Part shown: in pieces, positions 14,308 through 23,397 of the stretch
How the letters are laid out: each line of letters begins with the position of its first letter
Position numbering within the stretch: position 1 is the first letter of the stretch
Notes under the pieces: generated by a model
The model's input: the letters and a program-made list of their open reading frames with translations, nothing else
Told to the model about the DNA's origin: nothing
Database searches by the model: none
From: Streptomyces showdoensis
Lineage (GTDB): Bacteria; Actinomycetota; Actinomycetes; Streptomycetales; Streptomycetaceae
Length of the DNA stretch: 64,000 nt
Direction of reading: 5' to 3'
Assembly (NCBI RefSeq): GCF_039535475.1
Contig: NZ_BAAAXG010000006.1
Coordinates: 1 to 64,000, forward strand
Position numbers and translations under genes: made by a program

Positions 14308-16325
14308 TGAGCGACCGCAGCAGTGAAGCACCCGACCCGACATACCACGGAATCAATCCGGTGAGGCCCCGGGTATACGAGGATCCGGCCGACACGCCGC
14401 CATCGAACGCGTCGGAGTTCCACCAATACGGCGACCACAGCGTCCAGGCGGTCCACTACGCCGTACACCTGAACGGTGACCACGTCCAGACTCTGCCCAT
14501 CGACGGCAGCGACCTCGCCTACCGTGCGAGCGAAGACGGCCGCTTCGTCGAGCCCCGGGATCCGAACCGTCTGCTCGACGCGGCCAAGATCCTCGAAGCG
14601 CACGGCGTCGTGGTGCTGTGCGCGTCCGCCGGCAGCGGCCGACGGACCGCAGCGGTGCGGCTCCTGCGCCAAACGGCGGGACCGGAGGAGCCAGAGCTGT
14701 TCGACCTGGAACCGGAGTGGACCAAGCCCGGCACCCAGTGCTTGCCGGTGCGCTCGGCGACGGGCTACCTGCTCGACCTCTCCGACCTCCCGGACGAGCC
14801 GCCCGCCCGCTTCGGCCAAGACCTGGTCCATCATGGAGCTGCACTGCGCAAACAGGGGTCTTTCCTGGTCGTGCTCGCCACCCCAGACGACTGGCAGGGC
14901 GCATGGGCCGACGCCACCGGCGACATCACGGTACGGCTGGAGTCCCCCAGTGCGCGGCGCCTCGTCGAGACCGAGCTCGGCGCGCACGGTCACGCAGACC
15001 GGGTGGCCTGGCTGACGGACGAAAAACTCTCCCCGATCTGGGAAGCCGACCCCTCCGCCCGTGACGCGTGCCGGCTGGCCGGACTCATCGGGGCGGTGAG
15101 CGGCAGGGAGCAGCTCAAGGAAGCCGTGGACCGTTTCGGGGACTGGCACACCACGGTAGAGAAGCTGCTCAACAAGCGCGGTGCCGTGGACGGAAACCCG
15201 TCGTTGCTGTCCACTCGGGTCACGGTGTGGGCCGGAGCGCTGCTCGACGGAGGGCGGCGCGGTTCCCTCGTCCGCGCGTCCGACGACCTGCTCGCCTCGC
15301 TGGGCCAGGCCCGGGGGTCGGCCGACGTACTCACCGACGCGACGTCGTCCCGTCGACTCCAAGCAGCCGGAATCGAGCCCGTCGGCGACCGCGCCCACCA
15401 CGACCGCAGCTGTCAGGGGTTGCCCGCCGCCATCCTGCGTCACCTTTGGGAGGAGTTCCCCACCCAACACGACCTGCTGACGAGGTGGGCGGTCGGTGTT
15501 GCCGCGAATCGGTCCGTACCGGAGGACGACGCCCGACTGGCCAGCGAGGCCCTCCTGCGCCTGGCAGTGCGTCAGCACGACAGGCACGTGCTCGACGCTC
15601 TCGCAACGGGACTCACCGGCCCTCGGCGGATCTTGGCCGTCGAAGCGCTCACAAAGGCCGCGACCGACGCCGAACTCGGCCGCTACGTCCGCGACCGCCT
15701 CCTCAACTGGGCGGAGTCCAACAACGCGGAGAAGATCGATCTGGTCGTCGACGTCTGCGGCGGGCCCTGGGGCCTGGAGCAGCCGGCGCTCGCCCTGACC
15801 CGCCTAGGCAAGGCAGCGGGCGGGAAGGATTTCGGCGCCGAGAAGCTGGTCGATGCCTTCCGGGAGCTTGTCCGACACGCTCCCGGCCTCGTGGACAAAA
15901 CGGTCGTGCAGTGGCTGAAGAAGCACGGGACCGAGGCCAGCGGAAAGGCGCACCGCCAAGCGTTGGGATCCTTCCTGGCACTCGTCTCCAGTGACACGGG
16001 CACGGACCTGGTCCTCGCCTCGGCCGGCGACCCGTCCAGCAGGGAGCACTTCGTCCATGCCTGGCAGACGCTGCTCACCACCAACGACGCCGTGGAGGCC
16101 GTGCTCAACCAGCTCACCCGCTGGCAAGAGCGGTTCGAGCACGACGCCGACCAGAGGGACACGGTAACCGCCCTACTGGCTGAGGTCTTCGCCCCGCCGC
16201 GGCTGCGGTTGCGGCTCGACCGGCTCTTGGTGGCAGACGGAGCGGTGGTCCGGCCGTTCTGGCGGGACATTCTCGGCCACGCCATGCAGCACTACAGCCT
16301 CGTCCGGAAAGCGTCGGAGGCATGA
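14307..16325 (+). CDS. P-loop NTPase with N-terminal QYGDH motif, operon partner of the cyclase
   Basis: 672-aa protein I do not recognise as a named family. Residues 1-60 are disordered-looking with FHQYGDHSVQAVHYAVHL (39-56), like the end of the cyclase. A P-loop variant ASAGSGRRT (106-114) has Arg where Lys is usual; a Walker B-like strand GYLLDLSDL lies near 153-161. The rest is alpha-helical, HEAT-like (LAVEALTKAATDAELGRYV and following). The start overlaps the cyclase stop as TAATG and the end overlaps the next start as ATGA, so expression is tightly coupled. It resembles STAND-type regulatory NTPases of conflict systems. A role as sensor or cyclase regulator is inference. Confidence 0.8.
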   Translation: MSDRSSEAPDPTYHGINPVRPRVYEDPADTPPSNASEFHQYGDHSVQAVHYAVHLNGDHVQTLPIDGSDLAYRASEDGRFVEPRDPNRLLDAAKILEAHGVVVLCASAGSGRRTAAVRLLRQTAGPEEPELFDLEPEWTKPGTQCLPVRSATGYLLDLSDLPDEPPARFGQDLVHHGAALRKQGSFLVVLATPDDWQGAWADATGDITVRLESPSARRLVETELGAHGHADRVAWLTDEKLSPIWEADPSARDACRLAGLIGAVSGREQLKEAVDRFGDWHTTVEKLLNKRGAVDGNPSLLSTRVTVWAGALLDGGRRGSLVRASDDLLASLGQARGSADVLTDATSSRRLQAAGIEPVGDRAHHDRSCQGLPAAILRHLWEEFPTQHDLLTRWAVGVAANRSVPEDDARLASEALLRLAVRQHDRHVLDALATGLTGPRRILAVEALTKAATDAELGRYVRDRLLNWAESNNAEKIDLVVDVCGGPWGLEQPALALTRLGKAAGGKDFGAEKLVDAFRELVRHAPGLVDKTVVQWLKKHGTEASGKAHRQALGSFLALVSSDTGTDLVLASAGDPSSREHFVHAWQTLLTTNDAVEAVLNQLTRWQERFEHDADQRDTVTALLAEVFAPPRLRLRLDRLLVADGAVVRPFWRDILGHAMQHYSLVRKASEA

Positions 16326-17098
16326 CCGAGCGTCCCGGTCCCTGGTGGAGACGGCGGGTCGGCCGGTTCAAAGCGTACTGGCCCACCTGCCTGCCGGGCG
16401 TCCGCTTCCTGGCGCATGGCACTCTCACCCATCTGGTCCCTCACCGGGCGACCGGGACCTACCACCCGACCACCGCGCGAGCGGCGGCCCGTCTGGCCCT
16501 GGACGAACTCGGCCGCGGCATCGCCGGGAGGCATCGACCCGAAGAACTGGAATGCGCTCAGCAGAGGCTCACCCTGGCGGTCTCGGCGTGGCACAGCCCC
16601 GACAGCCATCCCGGCCTCTGGCTCAGGGCACGACTCACCCTGCTGCTCCCCCAGCAGGACGCCGAGCGAGCCCAAAGGCACCAGAATGCCCTGCGCGAGG
16701 TTGAACTCCGTCTCGCACAGGACCGGTTGCGCCGGCAAGATCTGGCTCGGACCGTGTGCACCGACCGTGACAGCGCCCGTCTGTGGTGGCTGGAGCGACA
16801 TCTGGACGACCTGTCAGCCCTCAGCTGGGCATCGTTCAGGGACACGATCCTGCCCCTGGTGGGGACGTCAGTCACCGAGCACACGCAAGCCGAGCGGCTC
16901 GCCCACTCCCTCCTCTACGTCTGGGAGCGATTGGACGACGTGCCGGGACGGCAGGCTCGGTTCATGGCCACGGCCCGCACGCTCTTCGAGCAGATGGGTT
17001 GGTCCGACAGATTCCCCTGGCCGTCGCCGTCCGGCGACCTGGAGTCTGTGGCTCCGTCCCCGGCAACCGTCCCCTACGCAACGGAGGACGAGCAGTGA
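16322..17098 (+). CDS. Uncharacterised helical protein of the cyclase operon
   Basis: 258-aa protein without a family I recognise. The N-terminus is Trp- and Arg-rich (PWWRRRVGRFKAYW), then mostly alpha-helix with many Leu/Arg/Glu, a possible coiled-coil segment at about 110-145 (QQDAERAQRHQNALREVELR) and a Pro/Ser-rich tail. No membrane segment or signal. It is coupled by 4-bp overlaps to the NTPase gene before and the 64-aa gene after. The consistent overlaps argue it works with the NTPase. Confidence 0.75.
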   Translation: MTERPGPWWRRRVGRFKAYWPTCLPGVRFLAHGTLTHLVPHRATGTYHPTTARAAARLALDELGRGIAGRHRPEELECAQQRLTLAVSAWHSPDSHPGLWLRARLTLLLPQQDAERAQRHQNALREVELRLAQDRLRRQDLARTVCTDRDSARLWWLERHLDDLSALSWASFRDTILPLVGTSVTEHTQAERLAHSLLYVWERLDDVPGRQARFMATARTLFEQMGWSDRFPWPSPSGDLESVAPSPATVPYATEDEQ

Positions 17099-17289
17099 AA
17101 ACCTTCCTACTGCGCTGGCTGCTCGATCCACTCACCAGTCTGCTCGCCCTCCGCCTGTGGTCCCGGGAGCGCAGCCGCAGGCCGTACGACGCGGCGTGGC
17201 GACTGGCCAGGGTCATTCGCCACCCGGACGAGCTCCTGTACCGCGTTCACGGCCACCGCCCAGACGACCCTGGAGACCTGCTTCCCTGA
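17095..17289 (+). CDS. Small basic protein ending the cyclase operon
   Basis: 64-aa protein beginning VKTFLLRWLLDPLTSLLALR; the first 20 residues are amphipathic or weakly membrane-associating, and the rest is Arg/His/Asp-rich. The GTG start overlaps the previous stop as GTGA. No known family. The tight coupling is the main reason to accept it as a gene. It might be a membrane anchor or a regulator of the operon products. Confidence 0.6.
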   Translation: MKTFLLRWLLDPLTSLLALRLWSRERSRRPYDAAWRLARVIRHPDELLYRVHGHRPDDPGDLLP

Positions 17290-17347
17290 TCACTGGGCGG
17301 TGCTGTCCTCCATCGCTGTGACCGGCGCACCGATCCCAGCGATCGCA

Positions 17348-20300
17348 CTACTGCTTGTGGGGGCGCGGAACATTGATCACCATGGGCCGAATGTGAACAA
17401 GGCCTGCCTGGGAGAGGCTCATCGCTTGGTCCAGCAGATCGACCAGCAGCTTGTCAGGCTGGAGCTTCTTCGCCCGGGTCTTACGACTGTCTCCCGTGGC
17501 ATTCCAGAGATCGATGGGATACCAACCGACGATGTAGATGCCTGCATCCGCCCTCGCTTCGGGTAGATACCGGCCAACCAGCTGATCCTTTTGAGCCGTT
17601 GGAACTTCATCGTTCCAGGCACCCTTTACCTCGATGACCAGTTTTATGGACTCCCTTGAGGCGATGCTGGGGTCGCCACCCGGTGAGGGGAGCGCCTCGA
17701 TGAGGAGGTCAGTACGGTCGCCGGCGCCGTATGGATCGGTCGGGTGGATTAGCACCTCACGGTTGATCGCGACGCGGTGACCGGCCAGCCTCAGACTCAG
17801 CTCGTGCGTGAGGTAGGCACACAGGGCTGCTTCGGGTTTGGGGCGCCAGAGGTCGGGGATTGCTGGGCTGTCTGAGGATGGCTTTCGAGGAGTCTTCCCC
17901 GGTGTACGGTCCCATAGCAGTTCGCAGTGGGCGGGAAGGTCCTGACTCATGCCCTCGAGGGCCTCCTGCACCGTGTCCAAGAGGTCTGTGGTGGTGCGGA
18001 TGACGCGCCGAGCTGGGTCCTGCAGAAGCCGTATCACGTCCTCTATGCGCACTTGGCTCCAGCTCGCAGCAGCATGTTGCTTGGTCGCCGCGACGAGCGC
18101 TGCGGCGATGGCCAGCCGATTGGGGTATTGGGCCGCAAGTTGGCGTAGCTGTTGAACTGCCTCTGTGGTGGCTCGTCGACTTAGCTCAGGAAGTAGGCGG
18201 TCTCTCCACTCTCGGGCTTGTTCATCAGCATCGATCCAGCGCGCGCCGCGAAGGGGCCGGTCCTCTTCGGGGTCGTACAACCCGCTGAGCCACAGATACA
18301 GGTCGCCAATACCGGCCTCACTGAGGGAGCTTTGGATTCGCTCCGTCACAGTCCTTGCGCAGGCTTCGGCCAGTCTCCGCCCGAGCTCGGGGTCGGTTGC
18401 CGTGAATTCCTTGACGCGTGGCCAGTGCGTCTCGGCGTCTGCGGTCAACAGGGCTTTGGCGGCGAGGACAGCGGCTCGTGTGGCAAGCGGAGTTTCCCAG
18501 GCTCCGTCGAGGGTGCTGTCAATGATACTGCCGGCAATCCGACTGTAGGTGGTGAGAAGAGAGGCCAGGGTGCTGTGCCAGGTCCGCAGCGCGGCCTCGC
18601 GTGCCTCATCGGTCTCGGGCAGACGTATGGGCTGGTCTTCGCTTGCTGGTGAGCCTGCTTCGGCCCTGTCCGCCGCGTTGGGCACGAGCCCGAGGCAGGT
18701 GGAAAGTTCCGTGGCAAGGTGCTCTATGGCCGTGCGCAATTCCGCAGACCAGCGCGGGTCGATGGGGTTAAGTTCGATGGGTTGTCGGCCTGTCGTGAGT
18801 GCGGCGCGAGCTGCCTGGGTGACGCGCAGAGCCAAAGACTCAGGGGCGTGACGGGCTGCAAGGCGCAGCAGGTCCACCCGTGCGGGTTCCATGTAGCTCG
18901 TCGACATTCCCAGGTGCTCGGTCAAAAGCGCGGCGGTCCACGAGCGCCATACCGAAGGGGGCAGTTCGAATAGACGGTCTGATCGGTGGAGTTCGGTCAG
19001 CAGCGCGTACCCGGCCCATGAGCACTTGTTGCGGCGCGAGTGTTGCAGCCAGGAATCCGCGCGGTCGTGTTCGGTTGTGAGATAGCGCAGGGCTAGCTCA
19101 GGGAGGTCCGTCAGATCGTCGTCGAGTGCTACGGCGCCCGGCCAGGTTGACATGGCGTCCGATGCGTCCTGCACCAGCCTTCCCGTCCGCGGGTCCACGC
19201 GTAGGTTCCATACGAACTGCCACAGACTGTCATTGTCCCCCTCTCTAGCCTCACCGAGGAGTCGCACTTGCTCGGCCATGAAATCCGCTGCTTCCGGCCA
19301 ATGCTTCTTGCCAGCGCTGTGGTTGCGGCGGAGCGCCTGAGCGAGGGGACTGTCGAGGGCTATCGCCTCGTAGAAGGAACGCACATATGACCATGCCGGG
19401 TGCTTGTCGTCATAGGCCAGTTCGAACGCATGGTGGTCGTCAGGAGGAAATGTGCAGAAGGCCAGCTCGCCGTAGACCTGGATGTGCGCATGGTCGCCGG
19501 ACGCCGCTGCCTGGGCTGTTTGCTCCAGCATCCACGGAAAGTCCTTCCGGTCCACCAACTGGTGGCGGGTAGCTGGCTCGGGGGCTGAGCGTCCGTCGAG
19601 CCGCAGCAATGGGCGGCGTTCCCAGTCGTACGCGATCAGGCAGGCCGCTTCCCGTGGGTCGACATTTGCCCGCACAGCTTCCGTGACGAGGGCTTGGGTC
19701 AGAAGCCTGCGCAGTGACTGAGTCTCCTGGGTTTCGTGCCCGTGCTCGTCGGGTTGCAGGCAGTCCGGGACCTCGACCTTGTGGTGGTCACGGAGGAGGC
19801 AGAGGATGATCTCCGCCAAGGTGGCCATATGCTGATCTGCTTGCGGGGCCCGGAGCGCACGATCGATCACCCCGTTGATCAGCGAGATCTCGAAACGGTC
19901 ATGCGTGAAGACGAAGCCACTGTCCGGCTGGAGCATCGCTCTATGTGTCCAAGCCAGGAGCTCGGGCAGATCCTCCTCCCTGCACTGCTGGGGCATGCTG
20001 CTCAAGAAGTGGGCGAAGTTGCCGTACAGGTCTGGGGACGGGGGGCGAAGGGCGGCCAGCATCGTCGCGGCGTCCAGATGGTGCGGCCAGAGCAGGCTCA
20101 GCAGGGTGCCTCGCAGCTCGTGCTCGGGGTCCACACGCTCGGCGTAGGAGAGGTCAGAGAGCAAGTCGAGAGTCCCAGCTAGGACAAGCGCTGCACGTCC
20201 TGGGTCACACGTGAACGCGGCGCGCGCCGCCAGACGACGTTCCGTCTGGTGCCACGCCTCGTTCCTCACCAGCTGCAGCAGCGCATCAGCCAACCTGGGA

Positions 20301-21859
20301 TGAGCCGTGCCGGCATCCTGGGCCAGCTGGATCGCCAGGCGGATTCGCGCTGTAGTCTGCCAGTCGGCCACACCTTCGCCGGGGGTCGCCTCCAGCACGT
20401 CGGCGAGCTGGTCAGCGAGCCCAGGATGGCGCAGGTCCCAGCGAGAGAGCTGCCATCTTGTGTCGCTCAGTTCCACCTGTGCCGCACGTTCCAGCAGTCT
20501 GCTCACGGTCAGTCGGCGGACCTCGTCGGAACGCACTAGAGCGCTGTGAACCGCCAGGCTTTCCGGATCGGCGGTTGCCAGCCAGCTGCTGGCAGAGGAC
20601 TTCATGGCCACCAACCAGGCGGCAGTCTCCCGCAGAGGTGCTGGGATTGTTGCCGTCTCTCCGTCCGGTGAGCCGATCAGGAAGAGGTTCTCCAGCTGCC
20701 GCGGCGTGGTCTTCCGATCGGTCAGGTACCGGGCAGCGAGATAGGCCGCTACGGAAGAATGCCGGAAAGCCACCCTGTCGTCGTCCGGTGCTGTGAACAG
20801 CGCGGTAGCCAGGCATTCCTCGACCACCTGGGGCGTCACCTCGAACGGGCCAGCAGCGGTTCGCTCCTTTCCTCCCGCCAGTATCTCGCCCGCCAGGTCG
20901 TATGTGCCCGCCTCGAAGGTGGCGCCGCGCCAAACGGTACGGTGGCCGGACAGGAGCATCCACGCCGCAACGCGGCCCGCCACCGTCAGACGCTGCGGGG
21001 CCGTGGTGATCAGGGACTTCTTAAGTCGGCGAGCGTCGGGGTCTTCAGCAAGCCGTGCCACACCGCGAGCGAACAACTCTTCTGGCAGCCCGTGCAGCTG
21101 GCCGTCAGCCCGATAGGTCATGACCAGAAGTTCCAAGGTCAGCGGTACGCCGGCCAGCGCGGCGGCACCAGCTGCCTCAGCCCCCGCCACCAACTCTTCC
21201 CCCGGCACGCCGGCGCTGTCGGCCAGCGCCACAGCCTCCTGTCGACTCAACGGAGCGAGATCAACGCACCGACAGGCACCGAAAGCCTCGGACAATACAG
21301 GCGTCAGCGTCGCCGGATAGTCGGCTGTGCGGCAGGCCATGAGGAACCGAACCCGGCTGAGATCCCGGCCGCTGAGCGACCTTCTCAACCGCCTGGGCAG
21401 AGACGGCAGAAGTGGGCTCTCGTCAGCCTGGTCTAGGACTACCGTCAGAACTCCACCACGCCCGATGGCGCCTCCCTCCCCAGGCAAGGAGGCAAGATGG
21501 CTTCCAAGCTCCTCCTGGTAGGAGAGCTCGGTGAGGTCACCACCCGTCACCCAGAGGCACGCGTCGGAGTCTCCGTCCCAAGCATCGACAACGACTCGGG
21601 GCAGCCGCTCTGTGAGCTGTGTCAGCACAGAAGTCTTCCCGGCGCCCGGCTCCCCCAACACGATCATCGCGCCCGCCGCCGCAACCACAGAGGGAAGCGC
21701 CAAGGCTCCCTCACGAAGCCGCCCGGCCTCCCTGATCACGTCACCATCATCCGCACGGAACGCCTCGGTGACCTGCGGGATCAGATCTTCAACAGCGACA
21801 CGTTCCCCCCGCACCCTGCACACCCGCGGAACCTGAAAGCCAAACACATAACCTGCCAC
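17348..21859 (-). CDS. Large NACHT/STAND-like NTPase with C-terminal PD-(D/E)XK nuclease
   Basis: 1503-aa protein. N-terminal NTPase: Walker A GEPGAGKT (69-76), Walker B VLTVVLDQADES (137-148), then FLMACRTADYP and DLAPLSRQEAVALAD, typical of NACHT-like STAND proteins. About 900 residues of helical repeats follow. The C-terminus has a nuclease core with Asp1384 (GDRTDLLIE) and Glu1410-x-Lys1412 (KLVIEVKG). Such sensor-plus-nuclease fusions are a hallmark of anti-phage proteins such as Avs, though Avs carry the effector at the N-terminus. It is convergent with the cyclase operon. The start is uncertain: the GTG at 21859 has GGGGGA almost touching it, and the next GTG (codon 5) has better spacing. 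Base composition is clearly less G+C-rich than the flanks. Confidence 0.85.
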   Translation of the reverse strand: MAGYVFGFQVPRVCRVRGERVAVEDLIPQVTEAFRADDGDVIREAGRLREGALALPSVVAAAGAMIVLGEPGAGKTSVLTQLTERLPRVVVDAWDGDSDACLWVTGGDLTELSYQEELGSHLASLPGEGGAIGRGGVLTVVLDQADESPLLPSLPRRLRRSLSGRDLSRVRFLMACRTADYPATLTPVLSEAFGACRCVDLAPLSRQEAVALADSAGVPGEELVAGAEAAGAAALAGVPLTLELLVMTYRADGQLHGLPEELFARGVARLAEDPDARRLKKSLITTAPQRLTVAGRVAAWMLLSGHRTVWRGATFEAGTYDLAGEILAGGKERTAAGPFEVTPQVVEECLATALFTAPDDDRVAFRHSSVAAYLAARYLTDRKTTPRQLENLFLIGSPDGETATIPAPLRETAAWLVAMKSSASSWLATADPESLAVHSALVRSDEVRRLTVSRLLERAAQVELSDTRWQLSRWDLRHPGLADQLADVLEATPGEGVADWQTTARIRLAIQLAQDAGTAHPRLADALLQLVRNEAWHQTERRLAARAAFTCDPGRAALVLAGTLDLLSDLSYAERVDPEHELRGTLLSLLWPHHLDAATMLAALRPPSPDLYGNFAHFLSSMPQQCREEDLPELLAWTHRAMLQPDSGFVFTHDRFEISLINGVIDRALRAPQADQHMATLAEIILCLLRDHHKVEVPDCLQPDEHGHETQETQSLRRLLTQALVTEAVRANVDPREAACLIAYDWERRPLLRLDGRSAPEPATRHQLVDRKDFPWMLEQTAQAAASGDHAHIQVYGELAFCTFPPDDHHAFELAYDDKHPAWSYVRSFYEAIALDSPLAQALRRNHSAGKKHWPEAADFMAEQVRLLGEAREGDNDSLWQFVWNLRVDPRTGRLVQDASDAMSTWPGAVALDDDLTDLPELALRYLTTEHDRADSWLQHSRRNKCSWAGYALLTELHRSDRLFELPPSVWRSWTAALLTEHLGMSTSYMEPARVDLLRLAARHAPESLALRVTQAARAALTTGRQPIELNPIDPRWSAELRTAIEHLATELSTCLGLVPNAADRAEAGSPASEDQPIRLPETDEAREAALRTWHSTLASLLTTYSRIAGSIIDSTLDGAWETPLATRAAVLAAKALLTADAETHWPRVKEFTATDPELGRRLAEACARTVTERIQSSLSEAGIGDLYLWLSGLYDPEEDRPLRGARWIDADEQAREWRDRLLPELSRRATTEAVQQLRQLAAQYPNRLAIAAALVAATKQHAAASWSQVRIEDVIRLLQDPARRVIRTTTDLLDTVQEALEGMSQDLPAHCELLWDRTPGKTPRKPSSDSPAIPDLWRPKPEAALCAYLTHELSLRLAGHRVAINREVLIHPTDPYGAGDRTDLLIEALPSPGGDPSIASRESIKLVIEVKGAWNDEVPTAQKDQLVGRYLPEARADAGIYIVGWYPIDLWNATGDSRKTRAKKLQPDKLLVDLLDQAMSLSQAGLVHIRPMVINVPRPHKQ

Positions 21860-22289
21860 TCCCCCATCGTCTCAGCCCTTACTGACAAGCGCCTCTGTCG
21901 GCCCATGTGCCGACGCAAGAGAGGCCCTTTCGAGCATGACGCATCCGATGCCGCCCAGGGCGCATAGCAGGAGGGGCTCATACAGGACCTGCGCCTGCCA
22001 CGACGTCTCGCCAGCCCATGAGCGGCACGGGCTACGGTGCCGAGACCGGCCCGCTCTCCCCCTGCGCCGCATGGACGAGAAACCTGACGACCTATCAGTC
22101 AAGTCAGCAAAAGGTCAGCTTTCAGCTGACCAGACCTGCTCGCACACGAGCAGAGTCTGGATACGCACCCGTCGACTGCGGTGACTGCGGGAGGCTGCGA
22201 TACGTCCCCTCCTGCAGTCACCACGACAGCCACAGGCAGAGGTCGGGCATTCCCCGACCCTGCGTCGACTCGGCAAAGAAAACCCAAGT
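21860..22289. other. Gene-free right end of the island with inverted repeats
   Basis: 430 bp with no supportable gene. It holds GGTCAGCT/AGCTGACC (22113-22131, 3-nt loop), preceded by more GTCAG half-sites (near 22096-22107). A 14-bp inverted repeat with one mismatch lies at 22181-22194 and 22208-22221. These could be regulator or recombinase binding sites near the island edge, or a promoter/operator for the NTPase-nuclease gene, or a terminator for pirin. Confidence 0.5.
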
Positions 22290-23255
22290 TCAGCGCACCC
22301 TTCCCCGCGCCTTCAGCGGGGTCGCCGGGACCTCCGGCGCGTCCAGCCTGTCACCGCCGTACCCCTTCACCTCGCCGAAGCGGTCGCCCGTCATCCACGC
22401 CTCCCGCGCCGCGCGGATCTCCTCGTCGGTGCGGCCCACGAAGTTCCACCACATCACGATCTCCTCCTCGAACGGCTCGCCGCCCAGGAGCATGAGCCCC
22501 GCGTCGGAGACGGCGCGCAGGGGGAGTTCGGTGCGGCCGCAGCCGAGGTAGAGCATGGAGCCGGGGAGGAGCGGGACGCCGTCGACGTGGGCCTCGCCGG
22601 ACATGGCGAGGACCGCGTACTCGAAGTCCGGCTCCAGCGGGAGGCGGGCCTCGGCGCCCGCGGTGAGGGCGAGGTCGGCGCCGGTGATCGGGGTGTAGGC
22701 CGTGCCCGGGGAGACGGCACCCGCGAGTTCGCCGAGGATCACCGTGGCGGTCAGGCCGGGCGCGGTGACGTGCGGCAGCTCGGCATGGTGCTGGAAGTGC
22801 GGTTCGACGTGGCGGTGGGCGTCGGGGAGGGCGACCCAGAGCTGGGCGCCGTGCAGGTAGCGGGCGTGGGCGCGGGGGCTCTCCTCGGAGTGGGAGATCG
22901 CCCGGCCGGAGGTCATCAGGCCCAGTTCGCGCGGCCCGATGGTCTGCAGGCTGCCGGTGGAGTCACGGTGCAGCACCTCGCCCTCGTGGAGCCAGCTGAC
23001 GGTCTGCAGGCCCATGTGCGGGTGGGGCGGGACCTGCATGCCGGGTTCGTCGGCGATGTCGTCGGGGCCGTAGTGGTCGACGAAGGCCCAGGCGCCGACC
23101 ATCCGGCGGCCGAGGTTGGGGAGCAGGCGGCGCACCTGGGTCGATTCGCCGAGCTGGACGTGGCGGGGGCTGAGGAGTTCCCGTACCGGTTCGGCGACGA
23201 CGAAGCCGCGTCCGCCGCAGACCTGGAGGGCGGCCTGGCGATCAAGATTGCTCAT
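22290..23255 (-). CDS. Pirin-family protein
   Basis: 321-aa bicupin. The N-terminal domain has the metal-binding histidines in PPHPHMGLQTVSWLHEGEV (HxH) and SHSEES, plus the pirin C-terminal domain with LGGEPF. Pirins act as quercetinase-like dioxygenases or redox cofactors of regulators. The ATG at 23253-23255 is preferred over an upstream TTG. The last 53 codons are duplicated in diverged form at 10943-11105, so this gene may be a hybrid rebuilt by insertion of the island at its 3' end. A 30-bp core (22422-22451) marks the junction. Confidence 0.92.
   Translation of the reverse strand: MSNLDRQAALQVCGGRGFVVAEPVRELLSPRHVQLGESTQVRRLLPNLGRRMVGAWAFVDHYGPDDIADEPGMQVPPHPHMGLQTVSWLHEGEVLHRDSTGSLQTIGPRELGLMTSGRAISHSEESPRAHARYLHGAQLWVALPDAHRHVEPHFQHHAELPHVTAPGLTATVILGELAGAVSPGTAYTPITGADLALTAGAEARLPLEPDFEYAVLAMSGEAHVDGVPLLPGSMLYLGCGRTELPLRAVSDAGLMLLGGEPFEEEIVMWWNFVGRTDEEIRAAREAWMTGDRFGEVKGYGGDRLDAPEVPATPLKARGRVR
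22422..22451. repeat. Right 30-bp core repeat of the island
   Basis: Partner of 11076-11105 (29 of 30 identical), located inside the pirin coding sequence about 50 codons from its end. Recombination between the two would remove 11,346 bp and leave one pirin gene with the left copy's 3' end. Confidence 0.6.
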
Positions 23256-23397
23256 GGCGTTCAACCTATTCCTGTCGGAGGGCAGGAGGTCCCCGGTACG
23301 GCGTGGACCCGCGCCGCAATATTGGTGGAATGTTCAAGCACATGGCGGTGTTGCACGGGCACCAGCATTTCCACCCACGGGAGAGAGAGCCAGAGCA

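Noticed and set aside
11106..22421. Search for an integrase, transposase or tRNA to explain the island
   Set aside because: None recognised; the gene-free ends show repeats but no recombinase coding sequence and no cloverleaf.
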